From assembly GCF_029714205.1 (NCBI RefSeq), contig NZ_CP121648.1:620001-684000 (forward strand): a stretch of DNA of 64,000 nt, in the 5' to 3' direction. The notes below the pieces were generated by a model. That model had not been told where the DNA came from, did not search any database, and saw only the letters and a list, made by a program, of their open reading frames with translations. This DNA is from Methylobacterium sp. CB376. Lineage in GTDB: Bacteria > Pseudomonadota > Alphaproteobacteria > Rhizobiales > Beijerinckiaceae. Positions within the stretch are counted from its first letter, which is position 1. Every line of letters begins with the position of its first letter. A program made the translations under genes and the position numbers. This document shows, one piece after another, positions 20,483 to 29,481 of the stretch.

Positions 20483-20761
20483 ATGGCGATACATGGCCGA
20501 TGGGTGTTCATAGCAGCGATAGCTGGCGTCGTGCTGTGCAGCCCGTCCAGCGCGTGGAGTGCGCCAGTCCAGGGTGCGGCAATTCTCGAGTCTCTGCGGG
20601 AAAACCCGCTGATCCAGGATGTGCGGGTTTTCTGCTACAATCGGCGAACCGGGCGATTCCTCCATTGGGGATCCTGTCAACGTCGCGCATACCGCCCGCG
20701 AGTGTTCTGCTACAATCGGCAAACCGGACGTTTTCTCCACTGGGGAAGCTGCCGTCGCTGA
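20483..20761 (+). CDS. Small secreted protein with duplicated VFCYNRxTGRFLHWGSC motif
   Basis: 92 residues from the ATG at 20483, with AGGAGG about 5 bases upstream. The N-terminus is a signal peptide (RWVFIAAIAGVVLCSPSSAWSA). The C-terminal half holds two copies of the 17-residue motif VFCYNRxTGRFLHWGSC, separated by QRRAYRPR; each copy has two Cys, so one disulfide per repeat is likely. The DNA of the two copies is also similar, showing a recent internal duplication. No family recognised. The gene sits between two transposon remnants. Confidence 0.7.
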   Translation: MAIHGRWVFIAAIAGVVLCSPSSAWSAPVQGAAILESLRENPLIQDVRVFCYNRRTGRFLHWGSCQRRAYRPRVFCYNRQTGRFLHWGSCRR

Positions 20762-20989
20762 CGATCGGACCCGCTGCCGGCCGAGCTGGTGGTTGATCCC
20801 GCGGTGCGGTGATACGGCCGATCACCACTCCGCGAGAGAGGCGCGATGGGCCGGGTTCGTCACGGCCGTGCCGCACGACTGAGCCCAAGGCGACCGCCCG
20901 CCGACCCTCACCTCGCAGCCGCGCCCGCATCGCTCCGGCGGGCACGTTCGGGATACCGGCAGCCCGTCTCGCGACCCGGTCGGGCGGAG

Positions 20990-21400
20990 GGCGCGCAAGG
21001 GCGCCGGCCAAGCGCTCTGGCGTCAGTCCGACCACAGTGCAGAAGTGGCGCGCGCGATCACGGCCGACGCCCGGAGGAGGCCTCTGGCGCGGCGGCCCAC
21101 CATGCTCAGGGGGAGGACGAGGCCATCACCGCCGCCTTCCGCCGCGATGCGCCGCCGCTCCCGCTCCGTGGACGGCCTGGAGCGTCGCGGCGTCGCCCGC
21201 CTCCCGGAGGTCGAAGCCGGCAAGCCCGGAACGTCGCGCTTCGCTCGGTGCCCGCCGAGCTCCTTCGATGCCGGCGGTGCTCGGGTCCGGCCGCCATCGA
21301 CGGCAGGCGCGAGCGTTCAGGGCGCAAGGGCAGGCGGCGAAGACGCGGACGGGCGCAGACACGAGCGACGGTTGGTCAGTGACGGCTTACGGATCGGGAG
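20990..21400 (+). mobile_element. Decayed IS481-like transposase remnant
   Basis: Pieces in different plus-strand frames line up in the right order with IS481-type transposases: KRSGVSPTTVQKWRAR (from 21010), GEDEAITAAFRRD and then LERRGVARLPEVEAGKPG (about 21177-21230). At least two frameshifts separate them and the DDE core is unrecognisable. Together with the IS5 piece it marks a decayed insertion island. Confidence 0.55.
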
Positions 21401-21516
21401 AGCATCGCCCGACCAGACGCGCCGCTCACATGGATCCGCCAACGCGATTGCTGTATACTGCAAACTTAACCGACGCCGCGAGGTTGCGACAGGTGCTCTC
21501 GCCATGGGGTGAAGCC

Positions 21517-24500
21517 ATGCGCAAAGCAACTGCCTTGGTGCTTGCCTTAGGGCTCCTCGGCCAGGCGAGTTCGGGGGCCCGGGCGTTGGACGCGATTGGC
21601 CACAATGCTCGCGGCTTCGAACTGCAAAATCGAGGCGAGCATGAGAAAGCAATCGCCGAATTCAATCTTGCCCTGCGGCTCAATCCCAAACTGGTGTCAG
21701 CCTACATCAATCGCGGTTTCGCCTTTCGAAACAAGGGTGACTACGATCGCGCGATCGCCGATTATGATCATGCCTTGCAGATCGATCCAAATTCAGTAGT
21801 CGCCTTTAACAATCGCGGTGATGCATTTTATCATAAGGGAGAATACGATCGAGCGATTGCAGACTATAATCGCTCAATCAAGCTGAGCTCCGACAAGGCA
21901 GCCGTATATAATAATCGTGGGCTCGCATTCTTCAGCAAGGAGGAATACGATCGGGCCATCGCGGATTACAATCAAGCTTTGCGGCTCGACCCTAAATACC
22001 TGAGCGCCGCGCTCAACCGCGGGGATGCGTTTCGAAGCAAGGGCGAGTATGATCGTGCGATCGCGGACTATAATCAAGTCCTGCAGATCGATCCCAGGTC
22101 CGTGGTATCTTACAACAATCGCGGGCTCGCGTTCCAGGGCAAAGGCGAATACGACCGAGCTGTTGCCGATTACAACCAAGCGCTCACTCTCGATCCGGGC
22201 TACACGATCGCTCTCATCAACCGCGGAGATGTGTTCAGGATCAAAGGTCAGTACGATTCTGCGATTGAGAATTATAACCAAGCCTTGCAGTTAAATCCAA
22301 AATCAAAGATTGCCTACAACAATCGAGGCTTCGTGTTCTACAACAAAGGAGAGTACGACCGCGCGATTGCGGACTATAATTCAGCGCTGCAGATTGACCC
22401 CAGATACGTGGTCGCGCTCGTCAATCGTGGCGATGCCTTTGTGAGCAAGGGTGACTACGATCGGGCGATCGGAGACTATGGCCATGCTCTCCAGATCAAT
22501 CCGAATTACGCCTTTGCCTATAATGGGCGTGGAGTCGCCCTTCAGAACAAAGGTGAGTATGACCGCGCCATCATGGATTACGATCAAGCCTTGCGACTCG
22601 ATCCGAAATACGTTTTCGCCTTTGCGAACCGCGGGGATGCCTTCCGGAGCAAAGGCGAGCACGACGTCGCGATCGCCGATTACAATCAGGCCCTTCGCTT
22701 AAGCCCAAACTACGCCAAAGCCTATAATGGTCGAGGTCTGTCCTTCCAGAATAAGGCTCAATACAACCGGGCAATCGAGGATTATGAACAAGTCATTCGT
22801 CTCGACCCAAGGTTCGTGGCCGCCTACAACAATCGCGGCTTTGCCCTCGTCAGCAAAGGTGAGCCGACCCTTGCGATCGCGGATTACGACAAAGCCTTGT
22901 TGCTCGATCCGAAATCTGCGACGGTTTACGCGAACCGTGGGCGTGCCTTTCAGGACAAGGGTGAGTACGATCGCGCAATCGCGGACTATGATCAGGCCTT
23001 GCGCCTCAATCCGAAGGACGCCATCGCCTTGAACAATCGCGCGGATATTTTGCGCCTTCGGCACGAGCATGATCGGGCAATTGCAAGCTATGATCAAGCC
23101 CTGCAGCTCAACCCGAAATACGTGGGTGCTTATAATAGCCGTGGGTTAGCGTTTCAGGACAAAGGTGAATACGACCGAGCTATTGCAAATTACGATCAAG
23201 CCTTACAGCTGAATCCTAGGTATATTACTGCTTACATCAATCGCGGAGACGCATACCGCCGCAAAGGCGAGCACGCGCGAGCGATCTCCGACTATAATCA
23301 AGCGCTTCAGATCGACCAAAATTCTGTGATTGCCTACAATAACCGCGGATTATGTTTTCATGAACAAGGAGAGTACGACCGGGCAATCATCGACTACGAC
23401 CGCGCCCTGCAAATCGATCCGATGTATTCAACCGGGTTCATCAATCGTGGATTCGCCTTTCATAAGAAGGGAGAATATGATCGAGCAATCGCCGATTATG
23501 ATCGCGCCTTGCAAATTGATCCCAGGTCCGCAACAGCTTACAACAATCGCGGCTTCACTTTCCAAAACAGAGGTGAGTACGATCTGGCAATCGTCGACTA
23601 CGATAAGGCCATTCTGATTAAGCCCGACTTGGCGAATTCTTATTATCACCGCGGGACAGTGCTGCGGCTCAAAGGAGACCTTGAACGCAGTGTCGCGGAT
23701 TTAACTGAAGCCATACGCCTCAACCCCAGATATGCTGAAGCGTACCAAGATCGGGGCCTCACCTTCCACGCGAAAGGCGAGGCGGACCGGGCTCTCGCGG
23801 ATTTCGCCGAGGCTGCCCGGCTGAAACCCGAGTTCGAGAATGATCCGGCCTTCCTCGCGGCCCGCCGCGTGGCGCAGGAGGGTCGCGCGGGTCAGGCTTC
23901 GGCTGCCTCGGTTGTCGCGGCCGTCCATGCCCCTCCGGTCGTGGCCCCGCCCCCGGTTTCCGCCGCCGCACCGGTGTCGGAGACGCGCGTGGCCCTGGTG
24001 ATCGGCAACGGTGCGTATGCCTCCGTGGCCTCTCTCGAGAACCCGACGCGAGATGCCAGGGCCATCGCGCGCTCGTTGCGTGAAGCTGGCTTCAAGATCG
24101 TCCATCTGGAGAATGACCTCCGCTATGATGACCTGCGAAGAGCTCTGAACAATTTCTCCGCCGAAGCTGATCAGGCCGATTGGGCCGTTGTTTACTACGC
24201 GGGTCACGGCATAGAAGTCGGCGGCCTGAATTACATCGTTCCGATCGATGCGCGGCTGAAAACGGACCGAGCCGTCCAATTTGAGGCGGTTCCGCTTGAT
24301 CAGGTTCTGAGCAGCATCGAAGGCGCGCGAAAGCTTCGCCTCGTGATCTTGGATGCGTGTCGGGATAACCCGTTCCTGCAGCAGATGACGCGCACGGTCG
24401 CTTGGCGTTCGGTGGGACGAGGCTTGGCGAAGGTCGAGCCGGAGACGAGCGGCACGCTGGTGGCGTTCGCAGCCAAGCATGGCCAGGTTGCCCTGGATGC

Positions 24501-24687
24501 GCAGGATGGCCGTGAAAATAGTCCCTTCGCGACCGCGCTGATCAGGAACATCGCGCGACCTGGCATAGAAATCCGCAAGATGTTCGGGATCGTGCACGAT
24601 GACGTCATGTCGGGCACGGGGCGCAAGCAGGAACCTTTCGTGTATGGCGCGCTCGGGGGTGAGGATTATTTCTTCAACGTGCGCTAG
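21517..24687 (+). CDS. Exported TPR-repeat protein with C-terminal caspase-like (peptidase C14) domain
   Basis: 1056 residues from the ATG at 21517. A signal peptide (MRKATALVLALGLLGQASSG...) is followed by 22 consecutive 34-residue TPR units (about residues 25-780), a Pro/Ala linker and a caspase-fold domain (about 820-1056). The catalytic dyad is intact: His897 in YYAGHGIE and Cys948 in LDACRDNP. The TPRs alternate between AYNNRGLAF and ALxNRGDAF types, a 68-residue higher-order period. Prokaryotic caspase homologues (orthocaspases) cut after basic residues, and a TPR solenoid could select partners. Codons such as AAT, GAT and ATC and the lower GC differ from neighbours, suggesting transfer or rapid repeat expansion. 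Confidence 0.9.
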   Translation: MRKATALVLALGLLGQASSGARALDAIGHNARGFELQNRGEHEKAIAEFNLALRLNPKLVSAYINRGFAFRNKGDYDRAIADYDHALQIDPNSVVAFNNRGDAFYHKGEYDRAIADYNRSIKLSSDKAAVYNNRGLAFFSKEEYDRAIADYNQALRLDPKYLSAALNRGDAFRSKGEYDRAIADYNQVLQIDPRSVVSYNNRGLAFQGKGEYDRAVADYNQALTLDPGYTIALINRGDVFRIKGQYDSAIENYNQALQLNPKSKIAYNNRGFVFYNKGEYDRAIADYNSALQIDPRYVVALVNRGDAFVSKGDYDRAIGDYGHALQINPNYAFAYNGRGVALQNKGEYDRAIMDYDQALRLDPKYVFAFANRGDAFRSKGEHDVAIADYNQALRLSPNYAKAYNGRGLSFQNKAQYNRAIEDYEQVIRLDPRFVAAYNNRGFALVSKGEPTLAIADYDKALLLDPKSATVYANRGRAFQDKGEYDRAIADYDQALRLNPKDAIALNNRADILRLRHEHDRAIASYDQALQLNPKYVGAYNSRGLAFQDKGEYDRAIANYDQALQLNPRYITAYINRGDAYRRKGEHARAISDYNQALQIDQNSVIAYNNRGLCFHEQGEYDRAIIDYDRALQIDPMYSTGFINRGFAFHKKGEYDRAIADYDRALQIDPRSATAYNNRGFTFQNRGEYDLAIVDYDKAILIKPDLANSYYHRGTVLRLKGDLERSVADLTEAIRLNPRYAEAYQDRGLTFHAKGEADRALADFAEAARLKPEFENDPAFLAARRVAQEGRAGQASAASVVAAVHAPPVVAPPPVSAAAPVSETRVALVIGNGAYASVASLENPTRDARAIARSLREAGFKIVHLENDLRYDDLRRALNNFSAEADQADWAVVYYAGHGIEVGGLNYIVPIDARLKTDRAVQFEAVPLDQVLSSIEGARKLRLVILDACRDNPFLQQMTRTVAWRSVGRGLAKVEPETSGTLVAFAAKHGQVALDAQDGRENSPFATALIRNIARPGIEIRKMFGIVHDDVMSGTGRKQEPFVYGALGGEDYFFNVR
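21590..23830 (+). repeat. 102-bp tandem coding repeats (22 TPR units), 204-bp dimer periodicity
   Basis: Units of 102 bases encode 34 residues each, with a core GAATACGATCGAGCGATTGC-like sequence (EYDRAIAD). Neighbouring units alternate in type, so the best period is often 204 bases. It is a likely site of recombination and assembly error. Confidence 0.85.
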
Positions 24688-24800
24688 GGCAATACCCGGG
24701 CGTCCTTGAACAGGGCGATCAGCGGCTGCACGGACGTGATCACCTCGACGCGCGCGGCGGACCGTGCGAACTCACGATCGATCGTTTCGCGCGGATGGGC
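24687..24800 (-). pseudogene. Possible LysR-type regulator fragment
   Basis: The minus-strand frame ends with HPRETIDREFARSAARVEV followed by ITSVQPLIALFKDA, which resembles part of the substrate-binding domain of LysR regulators (xEVTSVQPLxALVxxG). Upstream codons in this frame are Arg/Gly-rich noise, so only about 35 codons survive. Confidence 0.35.
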
Positions 24801-25059
24801 CGCCCGACGGGGCGTCGTGCGCCGCGGCGAGCGAGACCCGAGTCCCCCTCCCCTCCCGGACCCCGCACCAGACCGCGAAGCGGGTTGCCCTGGAGCACTG
24901 GGCCCCCGTTCACCGCCGCGGGCCCGGCGGTGCGCGGCGTCGTGGCGGCCGAGACGGCGCGACCCGGACGCTGCCCCCCGGCCCACGGACACCTCGCCGC
25001 GGTGGCGGGCGGCCCGGCCGGGAAGGTGGAGGCCGGTCAGGCCCGCGAGCGGTGCTGGG

Positions 25060-25338
25060 TCAGGCCGCCCCCCGCCGCTCGCCCGGCGCGGTGCCGCTCG
25101 CACCAGAACGCGCGGACACCTCGCGCAATGCAGCCACCATCGCATCGGTCTGCTCGTCGAGGGCAGGAAGCGTCGGCGCCTCGGGCCCGCGCCTCATGGC
25201 CAAGCCCAAGCCGGCGAGAACGGCACAGGCGCTGCCACCAAGCGGAGCGGCGAGCAGCGCACCGAGAGCACCGTAGTCCCTCATGAGAACCGCGGTCGTT
25301 AACCCGCCACCAAGGGCGGCAAAGACAAGCAGGAACAT
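25060..25338 (-). CDS. Small hypothetical membrane protein
   Basis: 92 residues from an ATG at 25338 with GAGG 6 bases upstream. Two hydrophobic stretches (MFLLVFAALGGGLTTAVL and ALGALLAAPLGGSACAVLAG) suggest two membrane helices, followed by a soluble tail. No family recognised. Confidence 0.5.
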   Translation of the reverse strand: MFLLVFAALGGGLTTAVLMRDYGALGALLAAPLGGSACAVLAGLGLAMRRGPEAPTLPALDEQTDAMVAALREVSARSGASGTAPGERRGAA

Positions 25339-25726
25339 AGGGTCCTCGCCAACCGCGAAGCCTGTAGCCTCTAGGCTGCAGATATTAAGGATTGGTCAGT
25401 TCAAATCGTTAAAAAAAGGTTAACACCCAGGTCGATCAGAGCTTCGCGGCGGTCTCGCTGCCCGAAGCGGCGCGATCATGGGAAGCGGCGCAAGCCGGGC
25501 GGGGGCCGGTCCCGACCCCGCGCGGGGCGGCGCGTCGGTGCGCGCCGGGACACGGGATCAGGTGCGGGACCCGCGGCCCGTCCCCGGACGACCTCGGACC
25601 CGGTCCGGCCGGGGCGCCGGACCGGCGTGACGGGGCATGGATGCGACCGGTCGCGGATGGTCCCGCTGCGGCCGGCGTGCGGGGCACACCTTCGGCCCCG
25701 TCGTGGCGGGGCGATCCCGCTCACCC
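25339..25726. other. Gene-less stretch
   Basis: An AT-rich part near 25380-25430 (GTTAAAAAAAGGTTAACA) may be a promoter for the flanking small minus-strand gene. The remainder is GC-rich, with open frames that lack ribosome sites. Confidence 0.4.
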
Positions 25727-26113
25727 CTAATTGCAACTGGAGCAGATCGACCTTCCAAGCATGTTGCCCTGCCTGATGAGCCGGCTCACGCGCCCTTCGG
25801 TCCCGCTCTCGTCGTCGCGCGAGGCGTTGACCGCGGATACGGGCTTCCCGTTCTGGTGCACGCGGGAAGGGCTCGGGACGTCGCGGGACGCGCGCGGACT
25901 GCGCGGCCCGGTCCCACGTTGGACCCCGTTGCCGGCCCGCTCCTCAAGTTGAGCCAGTACGGCAGAACCTTGCTGTGGCCGGCCCCTGCAATCCCCTCCG
26001 GGGCTCGCGATGATCGGCGCCTCGGGGAGGCATCGCGGTAAATCCACGGGGATCGTGACCCCGCCCGTCCGGAGCAGAGCGAAAAGTCCGAGCGCAAAGC
26101 CTGTCGATAGCAT
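25727..26113 (-). CDS. Hypothetical protein with N-terminal hydrophobic segment
   Basis: 128 residues (MLSTGFALGLFALLRTGGVT start; C-terminus MLGRSICSSCN with two Cys). GAGAGG lies upstream of the ATG at 26113. The N-terminus could be a signal peptide or anchor. The middle is Arg/Gly/Pro rich, so the coding status is only moderately supported. No family recognised. Confidence 0.35.
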   Translation of the reverse strand: MLSTGFALGLFALLRTGGVTIPVDLPRCLPEAPIIASPGGDCRGRPQQGSAVLAQLEERAGNGVQRGTGPRSPRASRDVPSPSRVHQNGKPVSAVNASRDDESGTEGRVSRLIRQGNMLGRSICSSCN

Positions 26114-26492
26114 GGGTTCAGCCTCTCAATCGCGCCTCGAAGCCACCTCGGCGGCGGCCTCCGCGAGGGCTTGCGCGGTCACGCCCGTGCGCGCGTGGGC
26201 CCGGGAACGGAGCGGCAATCCTTGCACCTCAGCGCCGCCCGGATGCTGACGATGGTCAGGTTTCCGAGCGTGAATCTCCGTCCCGATCACCGCATCCCCG
26301 TTGCGAGGGCCGAGCCGGCGAGGAGCCCGTGGGCGGTCGCGGCGGCCCTGCCGAGGGCTTCGCCGCGCCGGGGCTGGCGAGGTGACCACCCCTCCCTTTC
26401 CTCGGGTGCGAGGCAGACTTTCCCACGGATCCGTCTCAACTTAAGATGGTCGGGGGCGGGACTGTCACATACCCGACCCAGGGAGGAAAAAC
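26114..26492. other. Gene-less stretch before the GlcG/HbpS gene
   Basis: Several short minus-strand frames are open but none has a convincing start or domain. The last 80 bases are the leader of the downstream gene (AGGGAGG at 26479-26485). Confidence 0.4.
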
Positions 26493-27026
26493 ATGGCCCG
26501 CAAGGCGCTCTCGATGTCATTTTTACTTGGTTGCATTGTCCTTGGCTGCACCGCCCTGGCACCGTCCGGTCGCGCGCAGCAGGCGGTCCCGGCCCCGGCG
26601 CAGCAAGCGATCCCGCCCTACGGGCCTCCCCTGAGCCTCGACACCGCGCGCAGGGTCGCCGAGGGCGCCGAGGCGGAGGCGAAGCGGAACGGCTGGCCAG
26701 TGGCCGTCGCGATCGTGGACAGCACCGGTCACCTCGTTCTGTTCGAGAAGCTCGACAACACCCAGTACGGAAGCATCGAGGTCGCCACCCAGAAGGCCGT
26801 CACGGCGATCAACTACCGCCGGCCCGGCAAGGCGCTGCAGGATGCGCTCGCCAACGGCGGCGTCGGGCTGCGCGTCCTCACGCTGCCGGGCATCAGCGCC
26901 TACGAGGGCGGCTACCCGCTGGAGGCGGACGGCAAGCTCGTCGGCGCCATCGGGGTGTCCGGCGTGCTCCCGGTCCAGGACGACCAGGTGGCGCGGGCCG
27001 GCGTGGAGGCGATGAGGGCGCGCTGA
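26493..27026 (+). CDS. Exported GlcG/HbpS family protein (haem-binding-like)
   Basis: 177 residues. Signal peptide or lipoprotein-like N-terminus (SMSFLLGCIVLGCTALAPSG). The mature part matches the GlcG/HbpS domain: LDTARRVAEGAEAEAKRNGW, VAVAIVDSTGHLVLFEKLDN, ATQKAVTAINYRRP, and a closing GGYPLEADGKLVGAIGVSG. HbpS binds haem extracellularly and GlcG sits with glycolate oxidation genes; neither context is present here. Start ATG at 26493 with AGGGAGG upstream. It converges with the flagellin gene. Confidence 0.82.
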   Translation: MARKALSMSFLLGCIVLGCTALAPSGRAQQAVPAPAQQAIPPYGPPLSLDTARRVAEGAEAEAKRNGWPVAVAIVDSTGHLVLFEKLDNTQYGSIEVATQKAVTAINYRRPGKALQDALANGGVGLRVLTLPGISAYEGGYPLEADGKLVGAIGVSGVLPVQDDQVARAGVEAMRAR

Positions 27027-27080
27027 GCGACATTCGCCGGAGCGGTCGCCGGCTCAAGTCATGCGAAACCAAAAGCCTCA

Positions 27081-27156
27081 CGGCCGGGGCGAGGCCCCGG
27101 CCGCGTCGTCCTCGCGAACGGCCGGGGCGAGGCCCCGGCCGCGTCGTCCTCGCGAA
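27081..27156. terminator. Two tandem 38-bp repeats carrying a GC-rich palindrome
   Basis: Two exact 38-base units (27081-27118 and 27119-27156), each with GGCCGGGG-CGA-GGCCCCGGCC-type dyad symmetry. They lie between convergent genes, just past the flagellin stop, and probably form a bidirectional double terminator. Confidence 0.65.
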
Positions 27157-27168
27157 GTGCGGCGCCGA

Positions 27169-29250
27169 TCAGCGCAGGAGCTGCAGCACGCTCTGCTGCG
27201 CCTGGTTGGCCAGCGACAGCGCCGAGATGCCGAGCGAGTTGCGCGTCGACAGCGCCTGAGAGTTCGCCGCCTCCTCGTTCAGGTCCGCGTTGGTCAGGTT
27301 CGCCGCGCCCGTGTCGAGCACGTTGATCATCTGCTTGGTGAAGTCCTGACGGTTCTGCACCACCGCGAGGTTCGCGCCCAGCGACGAGGCCTGGCTCTTC
27401 AGCGAGCTCGCCGCCGTGTTGATCGACTTGATCACCTTGTTGATCGCGCTGTTCTCCTGAAAGTCCGACTGTGACAGCACGCTCAGGCCGAGCTGCGTGT
27501 ACGACACCGTCGAGCCCTGCACCGACAGCGTCGACGTGTTCTTCTCGTTGAAGCTGATCTTCAGCGTGTCCCCGGCGAGCAGGTTGACGCCGTTGTAGCC
27601 CGAATCCGCCGCGAGCTGGTCGATCTGGGTCAGCAGGTTGTTGAAGGTGCTCACCAGCCCGTTGCGCGCGGTCAGCCCGTCGCCGCCGATCACCGCGCTC
27701 GAGGTGCCGGAGTTGAACGGGTTGCCGGTGCCCGAGGCGGTGATCTTGAGGTCGTCGGTGCCCGAGTCGTTGGCGGTGGTGATCGAGATCCGCCCGGTCG
27801 CGGTGTCGATCGAGGCCTGGGCGTTGGCCGCCGCCAGCGCGCTGTTGAGCTGCGTCAGGGTCGAGATCTGGCCCGCCGCCGAGCCGAAGGTGAAGGTCGC
27901 GCTCGGGCCGGAGCCGACCTGCACGGTCAGCGACTTGCCCGCCAGGGCCGAGCTCGAGCCCGGCGCTCCCAGGCCCGCCGCGAAGGTGGTGGGCGAGTTG
28001 AAGCCGAGGTTGGAGAGCAGCGAGGTCGCGGTCGAGCCGTTGCCGAGGGTGATGGCGGTGTTGGTGTCGGCGGCCGTGAAGGTGAACTTGCGGTTGGTGG
28101 CGTCGTAGCTGGCCGAGACGGTGCCGCTGGTGGCGGTGCTGACCTTCTGGGCGATGGAGCCGAGCGTGTCGCCGGCCGCGATGTTGACGGATTGGCCGTT
28201 GACCGTGAAGTTGTCGCCGGCCTTGAAGCCGACCGCGATCGCCAGGGTGGCGGCGCTCGGCGAGAAGGTGCCGGCCGTGGTCGAGGCCGTCGTCCCGAAG
28301 CCGACCTGGCTGCCGGTGCCGCCCTGGACGGTGATGCTCGAGCCATCCGCCGCGCCGGTCAGCTTGATCTTGCCGCTATTGTCGGAGGCGGTGACGCCGG
28401 TGGTCGAGGTGACGGCGTTGATGGCGTTGATGACCTGGCTCTCGGTCGAGCCGGTGGCGACCGTGATCGTCGTGCCGTTGATGGTCAGCGTGGTGGAGGA
28501 CGCGCCGGCGCCGTTCGTGGTGGTGCCGCTGGCCGCGAGGCCGGTCTCGGAGCCGGTCGCCGCGTAGGTGAACTGGGCGCCGGAATTGCTGCCGGTGAAG
28601 ACGAGCTTGCCGCCGGAGGCCGCCACGGTGACGCCGGTGGTGGCGGATTGCGCGTTGATCTTGGTGACGGCGGCGTTGATGTCGTCGCCGGTGGCGAGCG
28701 CGATCGCGGTGCCGTTGAGGGTGACGGTCGCGGAGGCGGTGAGGGTCGTGTAGGAGCCGGCCGTGTAGGTCGCGACGCCGTTGCTGTAGGCGGTGCCGGC
28801 CGTGACGGTGGCGGCGGTGGCGGTGGCGTTGGCGCTCAGGGCGGTGTCGCTGACCGCCTGCGTGGCGCCGGTCGAGAGCAGGTTCTGGGCCGAGGCGCCG
28901 GTGAGCGCGGTCGAGACCGAGGTGGCCTTGACCGAGAAGGAATTGGCGGAGGCGAGGGCCTGCTGGGCCACCGACTTGAGCTGGTCGGTGAGGGTCTGGA
29001 CCTTGGTGAGGCCGGTATTGGCGGCCTGGATGGTCTGGATGCCGTTCGAGACGCTGTCGAGGAGGGAGGACAGGGCGGTCGAGCGGGAGGAGAGGCCGTC
29101 GGCGGTGAAGAAGTTGGTCGGGTTGTCGAGGGCGGTGTTGACCTTCTTGCTCGTCGCCAGGCGGTTCTGGGTGGTGGCGAGGAGGGAGGCGGTGTCCTGC
29201 AACGACAGCAGGTTCTGCCGCGTGGCGGCAGACAGCGTGATAGACGACAT
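27169..29250 (-). CDS. Large flagellin with expanded central domain
   Basis: 693 residues, against about 300-500 for common flagellins. The conserved N-terminal D0/D1 (SAATRQNLLSLQDTASLL, TSKKVNTALDNPTNFFTA) and C-terminal D1/D0 (DFTKQMINVLDTGAANLT, SLANQAQQSVLQLLR) frame about 450 residues of Thr/Ala/Gly/Ser-rich beta domains such as TLTINGTTITVATGSTESQV. It is exported by the flagellar type III system and builds the filament; the central part is surface-exposed. It is divergent from flbT, which encodes a post-transcriptional regulator of flagellin. No other flagellar genes are in view. Confidence 0.9.
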   Translation of the reverse strand: MSSITLSAATRQNLLSLQDTASLLATTQNRLATSKKVNTALDNPTNFFTADGLSSRSTALSSLLDSVSNGIQTIQAANTGLTKVQTLTDQLKSVAQQALASANSFSVKATSVSTALTGASAQNLLSTGATQAVSDTALSANATATAATVTAGTAYSNGVATYTAGSYTTLTASATVTLNGTAIALATGDDINAAVTKINAQSATTGVTVAASGGKLVFTGSNSGAQFTYAATGSETGLAASGTTTNGAGASSTTLTINGTTITVATGSTESQVINAINAVTSTTGVTASDNSGKIKLTGAADGSSITVQGGTGSQVGFGTTASTTAGTFSPSAATLAIAVGFKAGDNFTVNGQSVNIAAGDTLGSIAQKVSTATSGTVSASYDATNRKFTFTAADTNTAITLGNGSTATSLLSNLGFNSPTTFAAGLGAPGSSSALAGKSLTVQVGSGPSATFTFGSAAGQISTLTQLNSALAAANAQASIDTATGRISITTANDSGTDDLKITASGTGNPFNSGTSSAVIGGDGLTARNGLVSTFNNLLTQIDQLAADSGYNGVNLLAGDTLKISFNEKNTSTLSVQGSTVSYTQLGLSVLSQSDFQENSAINKVIKSINTAASSLKSQASSLGANLAVVQNRQDFTKQMINVLDTGAANLTNADLNEEAANSQALSTRNSLGISALSLANQAQQSVLQLLR

Positions 29251-29275
29251 GTGGGCAGATCCTGTTGATCTATAC

Positions 29276-29294
29276 GCCCTCCAGTTTTGAGGGC
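29276..29294 (-). promoter_or_regulatory. Hairpin in the flagellin leader, candidate FlbT target
   Basis: GCCCTC (29276-29281) and GAGGGC (29289-29294) form a 6-bp stem about 25 bases before the flagellin start codon. In Caulobacter, FlbT binds the 5' leader of flagellin mRNA; that this hairpin is the site here is inference. Confidence 0.4.
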
Positions 29295-29481
29295 ACTCCC
29301 ACTTGGCGCGGCACTCTTTGCCTATCTCTTAATGGGACCGGCAAACTACCCGGTTATCCCGCCACAGCCAGGGTATGATTAACGTAGTTTTATCAATCAA
29401 GCTGCATAACTCTGGCCATACCGATGGGATACAGCCGATCCTGCTCGCAAGCGCGCCTAAGTTTTCCGATGGGGCTCGAAC

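Noticed and set aside
21590..23830. CRISPR-like array
   Set aside because: The regular 102-bp periodicity is coding (TPR units in one open frame), with no constant short repeat and unique spacers.
24684..25145. 153-codon minus-strand ORF as a full gene
   Set aside because: Only the last 35 codons resemble a protein family (LysR); the upstream part is noise, so it is listed as a possible fragment.
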